Positions 9,137 through 17,306 of a stretch of 64,000 bases of DNA are shown piece by piece; the stretch's first letter is position 1; each line of letters starts with the position of its first letter. The notes beneath the pieces were generated by a model that did not search any database, was not told the origin of the DNA, and was given only the letters and a program-made list of their open reading frames with translations. Origin of the DNA: Halorussus sp. MSC15.2 (lineage in GTDB: Archaea; Halobacteriota; Halobacteria; Halobacteriales; Haladaptataceae); the NCBI RefSeq assembly GCF_010747475.1, contig NZ_VSLZ01000002.1, positions 682,001 through 746,000 of the forward strand, given 5' to 3'. The translations under genes and the position numbers were made by a program.

Positions 9137-9376
9137 GTGACACGGTCACGCGGCGACCGCATCCACGTGGTCGGGGTTGGGGACGCCGAAGTGGAAGGTG
9201 AGACCGAACGCCAGCAAGAGGCCGTCGAGACGGCCGTGGCGGTCGGTTACTACGACGTGCCCCGGACCGCCACCCACGAGGACGTGGCCGCGGAGTTGGC
9301 GTGCGCGCCGAGTACCGCGTCCGAACACCTCCGGAAAGCCGAGTCGAAGGTGCTACAGTCGCGGTTCGGAGAGTAA
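9137..9376 (+). CDS. Minimal Bat-type (HTH_10) DNA-binding protein
   Basis: This short protein of 79 residues starts at a GTG. Its C-terminal two thirds match the HTH found at the end of bacterio-opsin-activator (Bat)-like regulators: a Q-E-A-V-E-T-A-V-A-V-G-Y-Y-D-V-P-R core, then EDVAAELACAPSTASEHLRKAESKVL. Normal family members carry PAS, GAF or other sensing domains before this HTH. Here only about 25 residues precede it, and the reading frame upstream shows no recognisable domain. It is either a stand-alone HTH or the remnant of a larger regulator. Start choice is uncertain. Confidence 0.6.
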   Translation: MTRSRGDRIHVVGVGDAEVEGETERQQEAVETAVAVGYYDVPRTATHEDVAAELACAPSTASEHLRKAESKVLQSRFGE

Positions 9377-9404
9377 CGAGGAATCGGTGAGAGTCGCGTC
9401 GGTT

Positions 9405-10379
9405 TCAGTCGTTGCGAGGGGCGGGAGTCGGGTCCGCGCGCTCGTCCTCGACGTAGTCGAGGTCGTCGGTGTAGTAGTCTATCAGCAGGACCGCCGCTCC
9501 GCCGGCGAGTGCCGCGAGCGCGACCGCGGCCACGCGTGCGACCGGCCACGCCCCGTCCGCGGTGACGACCTCGGCGGCCGGAAGTCGAAGCGCACCGACC
9601 ATCAGCGCGACCAAGAACGTCAAGGTCACTTCCCGGTAGTTCGACAGCGCCCACTCGACCACGCGGGCGAAGGTGAGGACGCCGACCGCCGCACCCGCGC
9701 AGAACGACGCGACCGCCACGGCGGGACCGACCAGCGAGTCGAGCGACCCGCCCCGCACGACCGCGATAGCCTCGTCGATGAACTCGTGGAGCGCGTTCGA
9801 CATGAAGTCGTACTGGCCGAACAGCAGGAGCAGGAACGCCCCCGAAACGCCCGGAAGCACCATGGCGGTGACCGCGAACCCGCCCGCGAGGAACAGCACT
9901 ACCGGCGAGTGGGGGACCGACGCGCCGGTCGAGACGCCGGCGAGCAGGAACGCGGCGACGAATCCCACCACGGCGGCGGCGCGTTCCGCGTTCGTGTCGA
10001 GTCGGACCTCGGTCCAGAGCGCGACCGCGGAGGCGGCGATAAGACCGAAGAAGAACCCGTACAGCACGGCCGGGTTCGACTCCTTGACCGAGAGGATAGC
10101 GCCAGTAACCGCGACGATGGCGCTCAACATTCCCGCTAGCAACACCGCGAGGAACACCACGTCCATCTCTCGGAGCATCGCGGCGATTCGACCTCGCGCT
10201 TCGGAGTCGTACGCCCGGGGCAGGTCGGCCACGACGCGCGGGTCGAAGGCCGCGATGGCTCCCACGAGTCGCTCGTAGATGCCGGTTATCAGCGCGATGG
10301 TGCCGCCAGAGACGCCCGGCACGCCTTCCGCGATGCCCATGAACACACCCTTCAGGTAGATGGAGAGCAACTCTCGCAT
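9405..10379 (-). CDS. DUF368 family integral membrane protein (possible polyprenyl-phosphate transporter)
   Basis: The 324-residue multi-pass protein begins with the family hallmark LKGVFMGIAEGVPGVSGGTIALITGIYERLV (split here: GIAEGVPGVSGGT and IALITGIYERL), followed by about eight hydrophobic helices and a second VLPGVSGAFLLLLFGQY copy near residue 185. The repeated PGVSG motif suggests an inverted-repeat transporter fold. Bacterial DUF368 proteins have been implicated in recycling the C55 lipid carrier across the membrane. In this archaeon the equivalent would be dolichyl phosphate, which fits the neighbouring aglB glycosylation operon, but that link is inference. It lies downstream of aglB on the same strand, separated by a terminator-like hairpin. 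Confidence 0.85.
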   Translation of the reverse strand: MRELLSIYLKGVFMGIAEGVPGVSGGTIALITGIYERLVGAIAAFDPRVVADLPRAYDSEARGRIAAMLREMDVVFLAVLLAGMLSAIVAVTGAILSVKESNPAVLYGFFFGLIAASAVALWTEVRLDTNAERAAAVVGFVAAFLLAGVSTGASVPHSPVVLFLAGGFAVTAMVLPGVSGAFLLLLFGQYDFMSNALHEFIDEAIAVVRGGSLDSLVGPAVAVASFCAGAAVGVLTFARVVEWALSNYREVTLTFLVALMVGALRLPAAEVVTADGAWPVARVAAVALAALAGGAAVLLIDYYTDDLDYVEDERADPTPAPRND

Positions 10380-10472
10380 TGGCGATTTCGTACGACGACC
10401 GACCGGAAAACGGTTTGCTTTCGCGGCGGTCGACCGTGGGATAGCCGGGACTGGAAGCGTCGAGAGACGCGT

Positions 10473-10497
10473 ATAAAATCAGACGTCGAGAGTCTGT
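10473..10497 (-). terminator. Terminator-like hairpin after aglB
   Basis: On the minus strand, CAGAC-7-GTCTG (10496-10480) is followed immediately by ATTTTATA, resembling a hairpin plus U-tract at the end of the aglB transcript. A second perfect inverted repeat, GAGACGA-C-TCGTCTC, lies at 10503-10517 over the aglB stop codon. The ATTTTATA may equally serve as the TATA box of the DUF368 gene. Confidence 0.4.
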
Positions 10498-10515
10498 CCG
10501 CCGAGACGACTCGTC

Positions 10516-13500
10516 TCAGTCCCGCAGACCGACGACGAGTGCACCGGCGTACGCACCGACGAGACCGGCCCGCATCGGGGTCGTGTCCTCGCGGTCCGGC
10601 AGGGCGCTCTCGGGCGTCGAACGCGACTCGGCATCAGCGTCCGACTGTGCGCTCGGGGTCGCGAGCGCCGAAGTGTTACCGCTCGACTCGTTGCCCGACG
10701 CCGTCTCGTTCGTCTGGTCGCCCGAAGCGGTCTCGTTACCGGACGCCGTCTGGTTGCCCGACTGGTTCTGCTGGAGCGAGACCGACTCCTTCGTCAGTTC
10801 GACCGTCACGTTCTCGTCACTCTCGCCGATGACCTGCGCCTCGGTCACCTCTGCGGAGGCGTTGGAGAACGTCAGGTTGCCGTCCTCGATGCTCCGCGAC
10901 GTGTAGAACTGGTACGGACCGGTCGCCCGCACGCTGACGTTGGTGTAGCCGTTCTCCGGCCCCCAGTTGTCGTACCCCGTCGAGGAGTACGGCAGCGTCA
11001 TCGTGAACTGACCGTCAGGCCCGGTCCGGGCCTGCTGACTGTAGACGAACGAACCGGACTGGCCGACCGGCGACAGTTGGACCTGCGCCGTGACCGTGGT
11101 GTTGGCCGGGCCGGTGCCCGTCACCGTCGCGCCGGGGACTCGCTCGAACGTCTTGACCCACGACGGAGAGGTCTGGAGCAGCTGGCGCGGGTTCATCCCG
11201 GCCTGCTGGAGCAGTCGCATCTCGCTCCGGAGCGTCCGGGCGTACTGCGAGGAGTTCGCGCCGGAGGACTGACTCTGCTTGACCACGCGGTAGTGTTCGA
11301 GCGCCGGAACCGATTCGCTCGGGAACGGCCCGATGCCGCCTATCTGGGACGTGCTGTCGTTGGCGACGAACTGCCGGGCCTGTTGCATCGTCTGGAACTT
11401 CCGGACGAGCGTCGCGTTCGGTCCCTGTTCGCCTATCTTGTACGAGACGGTCTCTCCTTCAGGCGTCCGGTAGGTCTGGGCGCGCCAGTCCACGACGACG
11501 GGTGCGGGTTCCATCCGACTGCCGTGGTAGAGGTAGAGCCGCGCCACCTGACTCTGGTAGTAGCGTTGGCTCTTCATCCGGAAGGCTAACTGCGGACCGT
11601 TCTGGCCCTGCTGGTAGACCGGACTGTAGAAGTCACCGGCCGAGACGTTCGGGTGGAACACCGTCGGCGCGGAGAACTTGGAACTCGGTTCGGCCATCTT
11701 CCAGTCCACCATCACGTACCGAGTCTCCTCGCTGTCGTTACCGAGGGTTTGGAGGATGTTGTTCGCGCGCTGCTCGCTCGGTGCGAGCAGGTACTTCGCG
11801 GCGGTGTCGGCACCCTCTTGGAACGGGTTGGCGTTCGGGATGCGCTCGCCGCGGGTCGTAATCCAGTGTCCGTAGTCCCACCACGACATGACGCCGTAGG
11901 AGCCTTCGGGATACTGGAAGTCGTTGTTGCTCTGCTGGTAGGTGCCGTAGTAGTCGAGTTCACCCTCGTTATTGGCGTTGGCGTAGTCGCCCTCCGCGGG
12001 CGTGTTGTTCGCCAACCAGTCGAGCGACCCGGCCCAGTTGACCGTGCCGGGTTTGGGACCGGACTGTCCCGTCTGCATCGCAGTGTTCGTGTTATCGACC
12101 GCGGGATACCCGGACGACCCGATGCTGGCGGGGGTGACCAGCACGGGAACGATGAGCAGGACCACGAACACGACCGCGAGTACCTGATACCCCTCGACGT
12201 CGGTCAGCGACTCGCGGTTCGTCAGGTTCGCCACCGAGAGAATCTGCTTGAGGAGGTAGGCGTTCAGCACCGCGACCGGCACCGCGAGGTAGTAGTTGAA
12301 CCGTAACTGCGTGAACGCCGCCGCGGTGATGAAAGCGGCCCACACGAGGACGAGCAGTTGTTCGGCACGGTGGTCGTCGGTTCGGTAGGTCCGCCAGACC
12401 ATCCAGACCGCGGCGACGACCGCCGTGAACAGCATCAGGCCGTACTCGCGCATGATGACGTCGTACCACTCGATACCGAATCGCGGTTGGACGTTCGAGA
12501 GGAACGGCTTGGCCTCGCCGATGGTCCGCGTCTGCGCGCCGGCGCTGAAGCCGATGAACCGGACGAGATTCCGGCGAATGAGGTTGAACAGCGACGGGAC
12601 CGCGAGGTAGACGACGCCGGTGACGGCGAGGATGATACCGCCGATAGTCGCGGGATAGAGAGCGGTCGCGAGGTCGCGGGCGTCCCACTCGCGGGCGAGC
12701 CACGCCATGAAGACACAGCCACCGGCCACCGCGAACGCGAGCAGCGGTTGCAGCGGCGAAAACCGGGTCGGACTCATGTCGAGCGTGCCGAGCGGGACCA
12801 ACAGGAGCAGGCCCGTCACGGTCATGCTGACAGCGCCGACGAACGCGAGGTGGTCGGGACTGACCCCGCGGACGTAGTCCGCGGTGAGTTTGATGCCGAA
12901 GAAGACGCCGAAGATACCGACGAGCAGCACGCCGGGTGGCCACGTCCAGAGGTACAGGGCGGTGGCGACCCCGGCGAGCGCACTGAAGCCGAGCGGCGCG
13001 CGGAGCGCCTCGAAGTCACCGTCGGCGAGCAGTTCGTAGACGGGACGTTCGCGCTCGGCGACGGTCAGCGCGACCATCATCGCCAGCACCGCGAACGTCT
13101 GGAACAGCGGTTCCGCGATGTTGTGGTCGGCGAATCCGACCAGTCCGCGTCGCAGGAACGTGCCGGGGAACAGTGCCAGAACGACGACCCCGAACAGGCC
13201 GCCGGGACGGCCGCCGAGGCGCTTGCCGACGAGATACGTCGGGATTGCGACCAGCGCACCGAAGACAGCGGGTGCGACCAACAGTGTCTTCGCGACGAGC
13301 GTGCTGGAGGGGTCGCCGAGTCCGACTACGAGGGCGGCAGTGGCGACCAGTTGGTCGTAGAGGGTGCCGAACTGACCGACGCTGGTCCCGAACGGGAAGT
13401 AGGTCCACGGGTCGAAGGGCATCGTCGCGGGCCAGTTCTGGACCGTGTACTGTACCTGTCTGAGGTGGTACCACGCGTCGTTTCCTTTGAAGATGACCTC

Positions 13501-13659
13501 ACCGTTTCTGATGAACTTTCCGTAGGACTGGAGTCGTACCCAGAGCATAAACGCGATAGCCGCGGCGAGTACGGGGACGTGATACCAGTCCTCGAACGAG
13601 TCGAGGACCGAATCGGCCGACTCGGTCGAGTCCTCGACCTGCTCAGTTTGCTGGCTCAT
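10516..13659 (-). CDS. aglB: Archaeal oligosaccharyltransferase (dolichyl-phosphooligosaccharide-protein glycotransferase)
   Basis: AglB transfers the lipid-linked glycan onto Asn in N-X-S/T sequons of S-layer, archaellin and other surface proteins on the outer face of the membrane. At 1047 residues it matches haloarchaeal AglB. The N-terminal half holds about a dozen membrane helices. The STT3 signature WWDYG is at about residues 593-597, followed by the large extracytoplasmic domain. The final 100 residues include an Asn/Gly/Ser/Thr-rich repeat region that itself contains many sequons, then a C-terminal hydrophobic segment. It is the last gene of the minus-strand glycosylation cluster. A TATA-like box at 13686-13694 suggests it also has its own, probably leaderless, promoter. 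Confidence 0.95.
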   Translation of the reverse strand: MSQQTEQVEDSTESADSVLDSFEDWYHVPVLAAAIAFMLWVRLQSYGKFIRNGEVIFKGNDAWYHLRQVQYTVQNWPATMPFDPWTYFPFGTSVGQFGTLYDQLVATAALVVGLGDPSSTLVAKTLLVAPAVFGALVAIPTYLVGKRLGGRPGGLFGVVVLALFPGTFLRRGLVGFADHNIAEPLFQTFAVLAMMVALTVAERERPVYELLADGDFEALRAPLGFSALAGVATALYLWTWPPGVLLVGIFGVFFGIKLTADYVRGVSPDHLAFVGAVSMTVTGLLLLVPLGTLDMSPTRFSPLQPLLAFAVAGGCVFMAWLAREWDARDLATALYPATIGGIILAVTGVVYLAVPSLFNLIRRNLVRFIGFSAGAQTRTIGEAKPFLSNVQPRFGIEWYDVIMREYGLMLFTAVVAAVWMVWRTYRTDDHRAEQLLVLVWAAFITAAAFTQLRFNYYLAVPVAVLNAYLLKQILSVANLTNRESLTDVEGYQVLAVVFVVLLIVPVLVTPASIGSSGYPAVDNTNTAMQTGQSGPKPGTVNWAGSLDWLANNTPAEGDYANANNEGELDYYGTYQQSNNDFQYPEGSYGVMSWWDYGHWITTRGERIPNANPFQEGADTAAKYLLAPSEQRANNILQTLGNDSEETRYVMVDWKMAEPSSKFSAPTVFHPNVSAGDFYSPVYQQGQNGPQLAFRMKSQRYYQSQVARLYLYHGSRMEPAPVVVDWRAQTYRTPEGETVSYKIGEQGPNATLVRKFQTMQQARQFVANDSTSQIGGIGPFPSESVPALEHYRVVKQSQSSGANSSQYARTLRSEMRLLQQAGMNPRQLLQTSPSWVKTFERVPGATVTGTGPANTTVTAQVQLSPVGQSGSFVYSQQARTGPDGQFTMTLPYSSTGYDNWGPENGYTNVSVRATGPYQFYTSRSIEDGNLTFSNASAEVTEAQVIGESDENVTVELTKESVSLQQNQSGNQTASGNETASGDQTNETASGNESSGNTSALATPSAQSDADAESRSTPESALPDREDTTPMRAGLVGAYAGALVVGLRD

Positions 13660-13685
13660 TGAGTTGATGGAGTGCCAAAACGCGC

Positions 13686-13694
13686 ATAAGCCTT
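13686..13694 (-). promoter_or_regulatory. Putative TATA box for aglB
   Basis: The minus-strand sequence GGCTTATG lies about 27-35 bases upstream of the aglB ATG. That is the spacing expected if transcription starts at or within a few bases of the start codon, the usual leaderless arrangement in haloarchaea. Confidence 0.4.
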
Positions 13695-13740
13695 GTGACT
13701 TTGAGTTTCGACACTTCGAGGCGGACCGTTCGGTCGGGGT

Positions 13741-15204
13741 TCAGCCCTCGGAACGGCCGCGGCGTGCGAGTACCTGCTCGTAGACCGGCCCCAACACGTT
13801 CGCCAGCGTGAGTCGGAAGTGCGAACTCGCGACGGCGAGGACCGCGAAGTAGACCACCGCACCGAGTCCGACGAGTGCGATGACCGGGAGCCAGTAGTCG
13901 AGCGCAACGACCGCTCTGACTTCGCTGATGACGGCGAACATCGCCAGTCCGCTTACCGTCTGTGCCGCGATGGGGGTCGGGAAAATCGTGCCCCCGAACA
14001 GTTCGCGACAGAGGTACTGGAACGCGAAGAACATGAGCACTTCGGCGACGAGCGTCGCACCGATGACGCCGAGCAGGCCGTACCGCTGTGCGAGAACGAC
14101 CGCGAGCGGGACGTGAACGAGGAGGCCGGCGAAGTTCACGCGAAACGTGAGTTCGGGTCTGTCGGTCCCGTTGATTGCGGATTCGAGCGGAAGCTGGTAG
14201 ATGTAGAAGACGTAGAACAGCGCGACGCCGACGAGCGCCTCGCCGCCCTCCCCGAACCCGGAACCGAAGAACGTCCGCATCAGCACGTCCGGCAGCGCCA
14301 GCGCGCCGAAGAACATGGGGATGCCGAGCAGTCCGGCGTAGGTCATCGCGTTGGCCACGTCCTCGCGCACGCCCTTCCCGAGCGACGACCGACCGCTGAC
14401 TTTCACTTCTAGCGGGTTGCTGATACTGGCGGTCAACTGCGAGGCCGGAAGCACCAGTCGGAGCGCCGTCTCGTAGAAACCGACCGCACCGGTGCCGACG
14501 AACCACCAGATGAGGAGCGGGTCGGCGCGTTTGTACACGTCGTTGACGACCGAGGTCGGGATGCTCCACCGGGCGAACTCGCCGGTGTACGCGAACGTCT
14601 CGCGGGAGGGGAGCGCGGGCCGGACGCCGCTGACGACCGCGACGACCACCGCCGTGATGGCGCTCGCTATCGCCAACCCGAGCAGGATGCCGAACGCCTC
14701 CATCCCGAGGAGCAAGAGTACGAGCTGAAACGCGAGGGTCACGACGCTCCGCACCGTGTCTATCCAGAACGACCGTCCCGGGAACCCGATTCCGGCATAG
14801 AACCGATTCAGAATCTGGAAGGAGCCGACGGTGCTGAACACGAGGACGATGCCGAGAACGTCGTCGGCCGTGATGCCCTGAACCGGCAGGGCCGGTAACA
14901 GCGCGACGAAGGCGGCAGTCACGCCGCCGACGTAGAGGGCGTGGAAGGCCAGTCCGAGACCGAGGTACTCCGAGGACCCGGTCTCGACCTCGCTGACTCG
15001 TTTCTTGATAGCGTTGCCGAGACCGGCCGAAACCCGCACGAGCATCAGCGCGATGGAGAGCGCGACGTAGTACCGGCCGACACCGGCGTTCCCCAGCACT
15101 CGCGCGAATATCATCACGCCGACGAACCCGAACGCCGACATCGTGAACTTCGCGCCGATGGAGACGAGCGCTTCCTTGCCGATGTCGAGGTCAGCGGTAC
15201 TCAT
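13741..15204 (-). CDS. Flippase / polysaccharide biosynthesis membrane protein (Wzx/AglR type)
   Basis: The 487-residue protein consists almost wholly of membrane helices (about 12-14), with the opening typical of the MATE-like polysaccharide exporter superfamily (DIGKEALVSIGAKFTMSAFGFVGVMIFARVLG). Members flip lipid-linked sugars across the membrane. AglR of Haloferax plays such a role for dolichol-phosphate-bound sugar. Its position between glycosyltransferase genes and aglB supports flipping of the N-glycan or its dolichol-linked precursors. It begins 4 bp after the stop of the sulfatase-like gene 15208-16335, consistent with one transcript. Confidence 0.85.
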   Translation of the reverse strand: MSTADLDIGKEALVSIGAKFTMSAFGFVGVMIFARVLGNAGVGRYYVALSIALMLVRVSAGLGNAIKKRVSEVETGSSEYLGLGLAFHALYVGGVTAAFVALLPALPVQGITADDVLGIVLVFSTVGSFQILNRFYAGIGFPGRSFWIDTVRSVVTLAFQLVLLLLGMEAFGILLGLAIASAITAVVVAVVSGVRPALPSRETFAYTGEFARWSIPTSVVNDVYKRADPLLIWWFVGTGAVGFYETALRLVLPASQLTASISNPLEVKVSGRSSLGKGVREDVANAMTYAGLLGIPMFFGALALPDVLMRTFFGSGFGEGGEALVGVALFYVFYIYQLPLESAINGTDRPELTFRVNFAGLLVHVPLAVVLAQRYGLLGVIGATLVAEVLMFFAFQYLCRELFGGTIFPTPIAAQTVSGLAMFAVISEVRAVVALDYWLPVIALVGLGAVVYFAVLAVASSHFRLTLANVLGPVYEQVLARRGRSEG

Positions 15205-15207
15205 CGC

Positions 15208-16335
15208 TCAGAGGTAGCCCAGTGCTTCGAGGTCGTCGTGGGGGAGTTCGTCCTTCCGCACCGGTCTGGACGCTCTGTTCTCGAACTCCTCCTTCGCGGC
15301 GAGCAGGTCGTCGTCCTCGGCGGGGTCGCCGTCGAGGGTCACCACGCCGTCGTCGGTCGCCACGTGGTCGCGGTTCATCGCGGCGTGGTTCCCGTTCGAG
15401 GCCGCGAACGCCGTCTCGCGCTCGAACGAACCGTGGTTGTACTCCTCGCCGAGCAGGAGGGTCGGCACGTCCACGAGGCTGAGAACGTCGCTCTCGATGG
15501 GGATGTTTCTGGTCGCGAGCGGCAGACGAAGGAGTTCGGGGCACATGGTCGCGTGGTGACCCCACTCGCCGTACTCGCCGAGCAGTTCGCCGTGGTCCGC
15601 GACGAACAGCACCCGCGTGTCGTCCGGAATCGCGTCCCAGAGTCGCGCGAGTCGGTCGTCGAGTTCCTCGACCTCGCCGCGGTAGAGTTCGCGAGCGAGT
15701 TCCTCGTCGCGGTCGCTCGCGCGTCCGTTGAGGACGCGACGCGTTATCTGCTGGGCCTCGCCGCGCGAGACGGGACCGTCGTCGGGGTTGTATGGGTGGT
15801 GGGGTTCCATGAAGTGGAGCCATCCGAACCACTCGTCGCGGCCCTCCGTCGCGTCGAGGAATTCGGCGACGACGTCGGCGGCGGGGCGGTAGTCGCGGTC
15901 CACCGAGGAGAAGCGCTGTTGGACCTCCTGAACGACGTTCCAGACGCGCGAGGCGATGCCGAACAGCGTGCTCTGGGGCGTCATGTGCTCGGCGACCCGG
16001 TCTTTGAGTCCCTTGCTCTCTCGCCCCGGTGCCGTGAACTCGTCGAATCCGAGGTCGTAGCCGTATCGATTCGAGAGGAAGCGATTCGTCGAGACCCCGT
16101 ACTTGTACGGTGAATCGAGCGCGACGCCGACGTTCGAGTCCGCATCGACGCCGACCTCGCCGGGGTAGATACCGCCGATAATCGACTGGAAGCAGGAGGG
16201 TGTGGCGGTGTTCGTCGCGAACGTCGCGGGGTGAGATTCGCCGAGGAACTCCCTCGTCGCGGTCATGTACTGGTAGTGGTCGTAGCGGAGCGAATCGACC
16301 GTGACCAGAAGTGTCGTATCAGTCATCGAAATCAC
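15208..16335 (-). CDS. Alkaline-phosphatase-superfamily (sulfatase-like) protein
   Basis: The 375-residue protein opens with LLVTVDSLRYDHYQYM, the metal-binding start of the sulfatase/phosphatase superfamily. It has the nucleophile-region pattern TATPSCFQSIIGG and a later VLFVADHGELLGEYGEWGHH, supplying the usual D-H metal ligands. The nucleophile region has Thr rather than the Cys/Ser of the CxPxR sulfatase motif. It may therefore act as a phosphotransferase or phosphodiesterase rather than a classical sulfatase; that is inference. No signal peptide is evident. Start is a GTG overlapping the previous gene by 4 bp, with an in-frame ATG at 16326 as the alternative. It probably modifies the N-glycan. 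Confidence 0.75.
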   Translation of the reverse strand: MISMTDTTLLVTVDSLRYDHYQYMTATREFLGESHPATFATNTATPSCFQSIIGGIYPGEVGVDADSNVGVALDSPYKYGVSTNRFLSNRYGYDLGFDEFTAPGRESKGLKDRVAEHMTPQSTLFGIASRVWNVVQEVQQRFSSVDRDYRPAADVVAEFLDATEGRDEWFGWLHFMEPHHPYNPDDGPVSRGEAQQITRRVLNGRASDRDEELARELYRGEVEELDDRLARLWDAIPDDTRVLFVADHGELLGEYGEWGHHATMCPELLRLPLATRNIPIESDVLSLVDVPTLLLGEEYNHGSFERETAFAASNGNHAAMNRDHVATDDGVVTLDGDPAEDDDLLAAKEEFENRASRPVRKDELPHDDLEALGYL

Positions 16336-17306
16336 TTGTACCCAAGCGCGCTTAAACGCTGTTCAACGTCGTCTCCTTGTTCGTCTTCGGCGTCGTCCTC
16401 TCTCTCCAGTTCGGGTTCGTACGCTCCGGTGTCGGTCGCGCTGGTTTCTATCCACGGGACGCGTTTCAACGCCGGAATCGGGACGTAGTCGGGGTGAGCG
16501 TAACACCACCACTCGCCCATCGCGTTCGCGTGGTCGCTGGAGATGACCACGGTGTCGGCGTCGGCGTTGTCGAGGAAGAGCGCGACGTCTTCGAGGACCC
16601 ATTCGAGGTTGTCCCGGTAGCCCTGCCACAGTTCGTCCCGAGAGAGGTCGCCGTCGAGGAGTCGGTGCCACGGGCCGCGCTCCTCGCCGGTTCCGCCGTC
16701 CTTGACCCCGAAGTTCTCCTCGGGGTCGCCCCACCGGAATCCGGCGTCGGGCATCGAGCGAAACGGGACGTGGGGTTGCAGATAGTGGACGATGAGCCGG
16801 TCCGGGTCGCGGTTTCGCTCGACTTCTATCGCTCGGTCGGTTAGCGGCCGCGGCGGCATCAGGTCGCGCTCGTCGTCCCACGCGTAGCGCCACACCTCGT
16901 CCAACAGGCCGAACTCGTCGGGGTCGAGGTCGCGGGTGAACGGGTTGCCCGAGACGTACGCCGTGTTCGCCTTCTCGTCGGCGTACTCGTCGCCGAAGTT
17001 CTTCTCCATCCACTCCTTGGACATCGACGCGGCCGAGTCGAACGTCTCGAAGTCCGGGTCGAGGAACGGGAAGCGGTCACCCTCTTCGGCGGCGACCTCC
17101 CGCATCAGGTCCACTCGGCACGCGTCGAGGACGAGCAGGACGTCCCAGTCTCGCTCGTAGATGGGTTCTCCGTAGTTCCAGACGTCGCGGCCGAACCGCC
17201 GGAGCATCCCGACCCAGAACTCGTTCGCCGAGGCGACGGCCCCTCGCTTCGCGCCCATCGTCCGGAACCGCGTCCGGGTCTCCGCTACCCAGTCGGCGAA
17301 CGTCAT
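16332..17306 (-). CDS. Alkaline-phosphatase-superfamily protein, tandem paralogue B
   Basis: The 324-residue product starts at the ATG at 17306, overlapping its upstream paralogue by ATGA. A longer frame exists upstream but reads through that paralogue in the wrong frame. It is clearly homologous to the gene at 17303-18274 along its whole length: MTFxDW start, EFWxGxLxxFGRxVWNYGE, WDVLLVLDACRxDL, IVHYxQPHxPFRS and ISSDHxNAMGEWW. The LVLDACR and SSDHANAMGEW segments supply superfamily metal ligands. The C-terminus is acidic and ends SALGYK. No membrane helix or signal peptide is seen, so it should act in the cytoplasm, before glycan flipping. Confidence 0.75.
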   Translation of the reverse strand: MTFADWVAETRTRFRTMGAKRGAVASANEFWVGMLRRFGRDVWNYGEPIYERDWDVLLVLDACRVDLMREVAAEEGDRFPFLDPDFETFDSAASMSKEWMEKNFGDEYADEKANTAYVSGNPFTRDLDPDEFGLLDEVWRYAWDDERDLMPPRPLTDRAIEVERNRDPDRLIVHYLQPHVPFRSMPDAGFRWGDPEENFGVKDGGTGEERGPWHRLLDGDLSRDELWQGYRDNLEWVLEDVALFLDNADADTVVISSDHANAMGEWWCYAHPDYVPIPALKRVPWIETSATDTGAYEPELEREDDAEDEQGDDVEQRLSALGYK

